From positions 186,001 to 250,000 of the forward strand of contig NZ_BMRT01000003.1 in assembly GCF_014648775.1 (NCBI RefSeq): 64,000 nucleotides of DNA. Direction: 5' to 3'. Made by a program: the position numbers and the translations under genes. This document shows, one piece after another, positions 58,931 to 64,000 of the stretch. The notes under the pieces are model-generated. The model searched no databases and was not told the origin of the DNA. It was given only the letters and a program-made list of their open reading frames with translations. This DNA is from Streptomyces abikoensis. Its GTDB lineage: Bacteria > Actinomycetota > Actinomycetes > Streptomycetales > Streptomycetaceae. Numbering within the stretch: position 1 is the stretch's first letter; each line of letters opens with the position of its first letter.

Positions 58931-59602
58931 ATGTCCGCTCCGACGCAGCGGCCGTCCGTGGTCTATGGCCGCCCGGTCACCACGGACGGTGTGCGCAACC
59001 TGTACTCCGGCACCAGCGTGAAACCCTGGACCCCGCCGGTTCCCGGCATCGACAACCTCGGCATCACCTCCGTCGACACCTTCGCCGTCCCCGGCGTCGG
59101 CGAGTACACGGTGCCCTTCGACGGCTTCGTCCGCGTGGTGCGCTCGCAGCCGACGTCCGAGGAGTGGTCGAAGGCCGAGGTGTACACCAACCTCATCGAG
59201 ATGAAGATGGAGGGCTCCTGCGAGGAGCTCGGCCACATCACGGTCACCCTCAACCCGGACTGCCTGTCGACGGGCCAGATCCGCACCCCCTTCGACCCGT
59301 ACGCGGGTGAGGGACCGGCCGCCAAGGCGTGCCGCATGGCCGTCGGCGCCATCTTCGACATGCCCAAACTGGGCCTGCGGCTGGCCAACAAGGAGCCGAT
59401 CATCCTCACGATCGACGACGTCCGCCAGATCCCGCCCGCCGGCTCGCCCGGCAAGGGACAGATCTACCGGATGCTGCCGCTGCACGACGTGGAGCGGATG
59501 GACGACTCGCCGGTCGCGTACGTCACCAGCCTGCGCTTCACCATGGGCGGCTATCTGCCCTGGGAGCGCTTCGGGCCCGAGTACAAGGAGTTCGGCAAGT
59601 AG
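58931..59602 (+). CDS. Unrecognised 223-aa protein
   Basis: Complete reading frame with GGGGAGAG before the ATG, 46 bp after the HEAT gene and 33 bp before the START-methyltransferase gene, so clearly in the same unit. Soluble composition; beta-rich segments YTVPFDGFVRVVRSQ, AEVYTNLIEMKMEGSCEELGHITVTLNPD and VAYVTSLRFTMGGYLPW. Three Cys (GSCEEL, PDCLS, AKACRM). No signal peptide, no known motif. It may belong to a small DUF family of actinobacterial clusters (DUF6073 comes to mind, unverified). Confidence 0.8.
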   Translation: MSAPTQRPSVVYGRPVTTDGVRNLYSGTSVKPWTPPVPGIDNLGITSVDTFAVPGVGEYTVPFDGFVRVVRSQPTSEEWSKAEVYTNLIEMKMEGSCEELGHITVTLNPDCLSTGQIRTPFDPYAGEGPAAKACRMAVGAIFDMPKLGLRLANKEPIILTIDDVRQIPPAGSPGKGQIYRMLPLHDVERMDDSPVAYVTSLRFTMGGYLPWERFGPEYKEFGK

Positions 59603-59635
59603 GCGCGATTCACCACTCGTTGGAGGAAGGTGCCC

Positions 59636-61732
59636 ATGACGCCCCACGACCCCCGCCCGCGCGGCCTCGCCCGCGAGTCCGCCGCCTTCCCGCCCCTGGG
59701 CGGCAGCGCCCGTCCCGTCGCCCAGGACCGGTGGGAACGGCTGGTCAGCACCGTCACCCTGCCCGAACCGCCGGAGGCGGTGTGGGCCGCGCTCACCGAA
59801 CCGGACCGGGTGGCGCGCTGGCTGGCGGTCTGCCGGGGGCCGTGGGCGGTCGCCGGGCGGGAGTCGACGCTGGACTTCGAGGACGGCGAGTTCTTCTGGT
59901 GCCGCACCCTGAGCGCCGTCCCGCCGCGCGGGCACCGGGCGGGCTCGCTGCGGCTGCTGTGGCGCTGGGTGGGCGTGGGCCCGGCCACGGCGGTGACCTG
60001 GACCATCGCCCCCGGGGACACCGGGGGTTGCGTGGTCACCGTCGTCGAGGAGGCCGACAACCCGCCCTCCGACTGGCGGTCCTGGAACGGCATGGGCTGG
60101 CCCGGCATCCTCGACCAGCTCGCCGCCCACCTGCGGACCGGCACCACCTGGCGCTGGCCGTGGCGCCGGGTCGGCCCGTACGTCCAGATCCCCCTGCCCG
60201 TACCCGCCTACCGGGCCTGGCAGGAGCTCACCTCCCCGGCGGGCGTCCAGCACTGGCTCCAGCGCTCCACCGGCGCCCTCGAACCCGGCGGCGAACTCGG
60301 CCTGATCATGGGGGACGCCAGCGGCACCGCCCGGATGCGGGTGACGCGGATGGTGGACGCCGCCCAGGAGTTCCCCTCCTACCTCCCCTACCTGGAGTTC
60401 GAGCTGCGCCGGCCCGCCTGGACGGCGGCGCTGGGCGGCCGCCTGTGGATCGAGCCGGCGGGCCTTGCCTCTTCACTGCTCCAGGTCTGCCACTTCGGCT
60501 GGGAGAACCTCGACATCGCCGACCCGCTCACGGAACGCCGGATCCTCACCGGCTACTGGACGGCGGCGGCGGACCGGGCCCGCGCGCTGTTCCTCCCGCA
60601 GGGCCCGCCGGCGGGCCCGCACGGCTGGTCGATGGGGAGCGGGCAGCCCTCGGGCATGCCGGAGGGCCTGGACCCCCTGGCCGTCCAGGACTTCCTGAGC
60701 AGGGTCGTCGACGACCTGGGCGCGGCCATGTCCGGGGTGCTCGTCGCGCTGGGTGTCCGGCTGGGGCTGTTCACGGCGCTGGGCACGGGCGGTCCGGTCA
60801 CGGCGGCCGAACTCGCCGGGCGCACCGGCCTGTCGGAGCGCCACCTGCGGGAGTGGCTGCGCGGCCTGGCCGCAGCTGGCTACGTGGACCACGACCGCGC
60901 CGACGACCGCTTCGCCCTGCCGCCTGCGCACGCCGCCGTCCTGGCCTTCGAGGACTCGCCCGTCCACCTCGCCCCCGGCTTCGAGCTGCTGCCGCCGCTG
61001 GCGGCGGCCGTGGAGGACGTCGCCGAGGACTTCCGCACGGGCAAGGGCGTCGATCGCGGCGCCTACTCGGAACGGCTCTTCGCCGCCATGGAGCGGATGA
61101 GCGCGACGTGGCTGGACACCGAGCTCACCGACCGGTGGATCCCGGCCGTCCCCGGGCTGGCGCCCGCGCTGGAGAAGGGCGGGACGGTGGTGGACATCGG
61201 CTGCGGCGGCGGCCTGGCGCTGGTCAGGCTGGCGAGGCGGTTCACCGAGTGCCGTCTCACCGGCTACGACCTCCACGAACCGAACGCGGGCCGGGCCCGC
61301 GAGGCGGCGAGCGCGGCGGGGGTCGAGGACAGGGTGACGATCGAGACGACGGACGCGGCGACGGCGCTGGCGGGCGCGGGTCCGCTGACGCTGGTCACGA
61401 TGTTCGACGTGCTGCACGACGCGGCAGCACCGCAGGAGCTACTGCGTACGGTGCGCGAGGCTCTCGACCCGGAGCACGGCGTCCTGCTCGTCCTGGAGTC
61501 GCTGTCGGCGGACGACCCGGCCGACAACGCCGGCCCGCAGGCCACCGTCCTCTACGCCACCAGCACCCTCTACTGCCTGCCCACCGCGCTGGCCGACGGC
61601 GCCCCCGGCCTGGGCACCCTGGGCCTGCCACCGGCGGAACTCCACCGGCTCGCGGACGCGGCGGGCTTCGGGCGCGTGGAGCGGATCCCGACGGCGAGTC
61701 CGTTCAACGCCCTGTACGCGCTGCGGCCGTGA
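59636..61732 (+). CDS. Tandem START-START, winged-helix, SAM methyltransferase fusion
   Basis: A 698-aa multidomain protein. Two AHSA1/START domains (about 35-180: LPEPPEAVWAALTEPDRVARWLA, HLRTGTTW; about 185-335: VQIPLPVPAYRAWQELTSPAGVQHWL). Then a dimerisation/winged-helix segment (about 360-440: GVRLGLFTALGTGGPVTAAELAGRTGLSERHLREWLRG) and a class I methyltransferase (about 510-640: motif I VVDIGCGGGLALVRLA, LTLVTMFDVLHDAAAPQELLRTVREAL). ATG 59636 has GGAGG 9 bp upstream (GTG 59630 possible). The START part could deliver a hydrophobic substrate to the methyltransferase. Overall fusion unfamiliar. Confidence 0.87.
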   Translation: MTPHDPRPRGLARESAAFPPLGGSARPVAQDRWERLVSTVTLPEPPEAVWAALTEPDRVARWLAVCRGPWAVAGRESTLDFEDGEFFWCRTLSAVPPRGHRAGSLRLLWRWVGVGPATAVTWTIAPGDTGGCVVTVVEEADNPPSDWRSWNGMGWPGILDQLAAHLRTGTTWRWPWRRVGPYVQIPLPVPAYRAWQELTSPAGVQHWLQRSTGALEPGGELGLIMGDASGTARMRVTRMVDAAQEFPSYLPYLEFELRRPAWTAALGGRLWIEPAGLASSLLQVCHFGWENLDIADPLTERRILTGYWTAAADRARALFLPQGPPAGPHGWSMGSGQPSGMPEGLDPLAVQDFLSRVVDDLGAAMSGVLVALGVRLGLFTALGTGGPVTAAELAGRTGLSERHLREWLRGLAAAGYVDHDRADDRFALPPAHAAVLAFEDSPVHLAPGFELLPPLAAAVEDVAEDFRTGKGVDRGAYSERLFAAMERMSATWLDTELTDRWIPAVPGLAPALEKGGTVVDIGCGGGLALVRLARRFTECRLTGYDLHEPNAGRAREAASAAGVEDRVTIETTDAATALAGAGPLTLVTMFDVLHDAAAPQELLRTVREALDPEHGVLLVLESLSADDPADNAGPQATVLYATSTLYCLPTALADGAPGLGTLGLPPAELHRLADAAGFGRVERIPTASPFNALYALRP

Positions 61733-61733
61733 C

Positions 61734-62741
61734 ATGGACAAGGACTTCGCGCGACTCCTGTCGCTGAAGGACACGCTGACGCCGTGGGCCCTGCGGGCCG
61801 TGGTGACCCTCGGCGTCCCCGACCTGCTCGCCGACGGCGAGCTCGGGGTCGCCGAGCTGGCCCGGCGCACGGGCGTCGTCCCGGACGCCCTCCACCGGGT
61901 CCTGCGACTGCTCGCGGCGCGCGGCGTCTTCACGGAGCCGGCCCCGGGCGTCTTCGCCCCAACTCCGCTGTCCCGGCTGCTCGAGTCGGACCACCGCCCG
62001 ATCAGCCTCCACCCCTGGCTCGACCTGGCCGGCGCCATCGGGCGCGGCGACCGCGCCTGCGTCCACATCCTGGAGGCGCTGCGCACGGGCCTGCCGGTGT
62101 ACGAGCGGGTCTACGGGCGGCCGGTCTGGGAGGACCTGGCGGCGGACCCCGTCCTGACGGCGTCGTTCGACACGGCGATGGCGGCCCGCGCCACAGTCCT
62201 GGCCCCGGCGGTGGCCACCGGCTACGACTGGCCGTCGGCCCGCCACGTCCTCGACGCCGGCGGCGGCACGGGCACCGTCCTGGCCGAACTCCTCCGCATC
62301 CACCCCCACTTACGGGGCACCCTCCTGGACCGCGCCCCGGCCGTTACGGCGGCCCGCGACAGCTGGGGCGCCACGGCGGAGGGACGACGCTGCACGTTCA
62401 CACCGGGCAGCTTCTTCGACGCCTTGCCGCTCGGCGCGGACGTGATCCTGCTGGTGAGCGTCATCCACGACTGGGCGGACGAACACGCGGTGGCGATCCT
62501 GCGCCGCTGCGCGGAGGCCCTGCCGCCGGGCGGGCGCGTCCTGATCGCCGAGCACGTCCGCGACGAGGACCCGGGGGCGACTGCGGGCCTGCTGGAACTG
62601 GACCTCCTCATGCTCCTGGTCTACGGCGGCCGCGAACGAAGCCTGCCCGACTTCCGGGAACTCGGGGAACGAGCGGGGCTGCGGCTGGGTGGGGTGGCGG
62701 AGGCGGGGGGTGGGCTGAGCCTGCTGGAGTTCCAACGGTGA
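61734..62741 (+). CDS. O-methyltransferase (plant caffeate/acetylserotonin OMT-like)
   Basis: A 335-aa SAM-dependent O-methyltransferase of the type common in polyketide and aromatic tailoring. N-terminal winged helix (GVAELARRTGVVPDALHRVLRLLAARGVF), motif I VLDAGGGTGTVLAELL, catalytic His in SVIHDWADEHAVAILRRC, then ALPPGGRVLIAEHV. Starts one base after the previous stop, so coupled. Codon 193 is TTA (62310-62312), implying bldA control. Its TGA shares the hexamer TGATCA with the stop of the convergent next gene. Confidence 0.92.
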   Translation: MDKDFARLLSLKDTLTPWALRAVVTLGVPDLLADGELGVAELARRTGVVPDALHRVLRLLAARGVFTEPAPGVFAPTPLSRLLESDHRPISLHPWLDLAGAIGRGDRACVHILEALRTGLPVYERVYGRPVWEDLAADPVLTASFDTAMAARATVLAPAVATGYDWPSARHVLDAGGGTGTVLAELLRIHPHLRGTLLDRAPAVTAARDSWGATAEGRRCTFTPGSFFDALPLGADVILLVSVIHDWADEHAVAILRRCAEALPPGGRVLIAEHVRDEDPGATAGLLELDLLMLLVYGGRERSLPDFRELGERAGLRLGGVAEAGGGLSLLEFQR

Positions 62742-63986
62742 TCAGCCGCGTACGAGCAGCAGTACTTCGCTGGGTGCGAGGACGCCTTCCGTACGGTCCT
62801 GCAGCACGGTGGTGCCGACGGCGACAAGCCAGCTGTGGGCTTCCAGTTGGTCGCTTCGCGCGCGGCGACCGAGGGCGTTGAGCGTCAGCGCGCCGAGGCG
62901 CAGCGCGGCAGCCGTGACGGGGTGCGGTCCATCCGACTGGCGCAGCATGGCCCTGCCGAGAACGGCCATGTGGTCGGCGAGGTGCTGCGCCAGGGGGCGC
63001 CATCCGGGTGTGCCCAGCTCGGTGAGCCCGGCGCAGGCGTCGGCCACGGCGGAGGGGAGCGCAGCGAGGTGATCGGCCAGTTCCTCAATGGGGACCGCGA
63101 TGGGGGTGGGGTCGGCGACGATGTCCGAGCTGCATCCATTCAGCAGCTCGGCCAGGAGGAGGTGCAGGTCATGGCGCGGGAGTAGTAAGCCACCGTGTTC
63201 GGCGAGCTTCAAGGCCAGCGCGATCACGGCACCGGGCGCCAGCATGAGAATCGGCTCGCTCGCCGGATCGAAAAGGGAGGTATCGGTTCCGTCGAAATCG
63301 CCCATGCGCTCTACGGCGTCACGGCCCCATGTGACCTCCTCCTGTGGTGTGGCGACACCGAAACCAAACAGCTCGTTGGTGTAGTCCCCGAGGCCGTAGT
63401 CACGACCGGTCCCCAGGGCCAACGCGACAGCGTGCCCGGCGGCCGGGATGCGCGCGATGTTGTCCCGCAGTTGACCGTCCAGCTCCCGGGCCGTCGTCAA
63501 CGCCGTCACCAGGTCGAGCGCTTCCCTCAAGTGACGGGCCTGATCGCGGGTGCGTGCCACGTGCTCATCGGGTTCGGCACGCATAACGTAGGCGGCATCC
63601 TGCTCCACCGCGTTGACGAAGTCGTGTGTCATGGCATGGGCGAAGACGAGGTCCATGTCCCGGGCACCGTCGAGGGCCTTGTCCAGCGCGTCGAGAAGAG
63701 CGGGCTGCATCCTGTGAGCACGTTCCAGTCCGCGCCCGAGCGTGAGAGAGCGGGCCGCTGTGAGCGCCTGGGAGAGGAGCGAGTGCAGGTCGTGGTCATA
63801 CGTCGCCCCCAGTGTCGCGACGCGAAACCCGTGCGGAGCGAGTTGACGAGCCAGGTCATCGACACGGCGCAAGGCCCGTCGCAGGGCGCGCGCGTTGGCG
63901 TGCACGTAAGTGCAGCCGATGGCCGTGATCAGGGGTGGAAGCGTGCCATCCTGTCGAAGCCTGTCACGCACCCCTTCGGTACTCAC
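62742..63986 (-). CDS. Alpha-helical hypothetical protein (start uncertain, near window edge)
   Basis: A 414-aa soluble protein from the GTG at 63986; the frame stays open to the window end without a good Shine-Dalgarno, so the true start may lie outside. Predominantly helical: ANARALRRALRRVDDLARQLA, LLSQALTAARSLTLGRGLERAHRMQ, DQARHLREALDLVTALTTARELDGQL, and IEELADHLAALPSAVADACAGL. No domain, signal or membrane segment recognised. GC content and codon use look lower than its neighbours, with a TTA (63186-63188, residue 267) followed by CTA. Possibly horizontally acquired and bldA-dependent. Confidence 0.7.
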   Translation of the reverse strand: MSTEGVRDRLRQDGTLPPLITAIGCTYVHANARALRRALRRVDDLARQLAPHGFRVATLGATYDHDLHSLLSQALTAARSLTLGRGLERAHRMQPALLDALDKALDGARDMDLVFAHAMTHDFVNAVEQDAAYVMRAEPDEHVARTRDQARHLREALDLVTALTTARELDGQLRDNIARIPAAGHAVALALGTGRDYGLGDYTNELFGFGVATPQEEVTWGRDAVERMGDFDGTDTSLFDPASEPILMLAPGAVIALALKLAEHGGLLLPRHDLHLLLAELLNGCSSDIVADPTPIAVPIEELADHLAALPSAVADACAGLTELGTPGWRPLAQHLADHMAVLGRAMLRQSDGPHPVTAAALRLGALTLNALGRRARSDQLEAHSWLVAVGTTVLQDRTEGVLAPSEVLLLVRG

Positions 63987-64000
63987 CGCCCACGGAGACA

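Noticed and set aside
54748..62741. Complete polyketide or RiPP biosynthetic cluster
   Set aside because: No KS, AT, ACP, NRPS, terpene synthase or precursor/lanthionine enzyme is visible; only tailoring-like and scaffold-like genes are present.

Overview
The window looks like a chromosomal segment of a Streptomyces (or close relative such as Kitasatospora). Base composition is very GC-rich with GC-biased third codon positions, many starts are GTG, stop-start overlaps of the GTGA type are frequent, and a few TTA (bldA-type) codons occur. From memory, the order serA, ilvC-N-B, gatC-A-B, rmdB-like, ligA, mnmA, cysteine desulfurase, peptide ABC operon, gcvT-gcvH-glyA-sdaA matches the conserved core region of S. 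coelicolor around SCO5515 down to SCO5469. No rRNA, tRNA, IS element, prophage or CRISPR array was seen.

Layout. 0-6 kb: serine (serA) and branched-chain amino-acid (ilvBNC) synthesis; ilvB is preceded by an Ile/Leu/Val leader peptide and a transcription attenuator. 6-9 kb: a membrane PAS-GGDEF-EAL protein with an intact GGDEF and I-site but a degenerate EAL site. 9-16 kb: dehydrogenases, an aldo/keto reductase, a PQQ-type sugar dehydrogenase lipoprotein, small secreted proteins and an MMPL transporter. 16-20 kb: gatC-gatA-(small membrane protein)-gatB. 20-26 kb: a second GGDEF-EAL protein (rmdB-like, with a TTA codon), ligA, a MetE-like protein and an SDR. 26-32 kb: two paralogous small exported proteins, mnmA, cysteine desulfurase, and a WYL regulator divergent from a DinB/MDMPI-like enzyme. 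32-41 kb: TRIC-like channel, M1 peptidase and a five-gene peptide ABC operon in bldK-like order. 41-48.4 kb: two SseB-like proteins, a P-loop ATPase, then a tandem glycine riboswitch driving gcvT-gcvH-glyA, followed by sdaA. Serine and glycine synthesis, interconversion and breakdown are therefore all represented.

48.4-64 kb is accessory in character: a trypsin-like protease and a small divergent protein sharing its propeptide motif, a GDSL esterase with FG-GAP repeats, kptA, an AraC regulator plus START protein under a near-consensus promoter, and then a six-gene run on the plus strand (UbiB/COQ8-like kinase, free-standing PKS-type ketoreductase, HEAT-repeat protein with calcium-loop motifs, an unrecognised 223-aa protein, a START-START-winged-helix-methyltransferase fusion, and an O-methyltransferase). 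That run is the best candidate for an undescribed system. Three of the four TTA codons I found lie in this accessory part; the fourth is in rmdB.

Most other long reading frames are antisense or out-of-frame shadows caused by the high GC content and are left out. Start positions were chosen from ribosome-binding sites, signal peptides and overlaps, and alternatives are stated.
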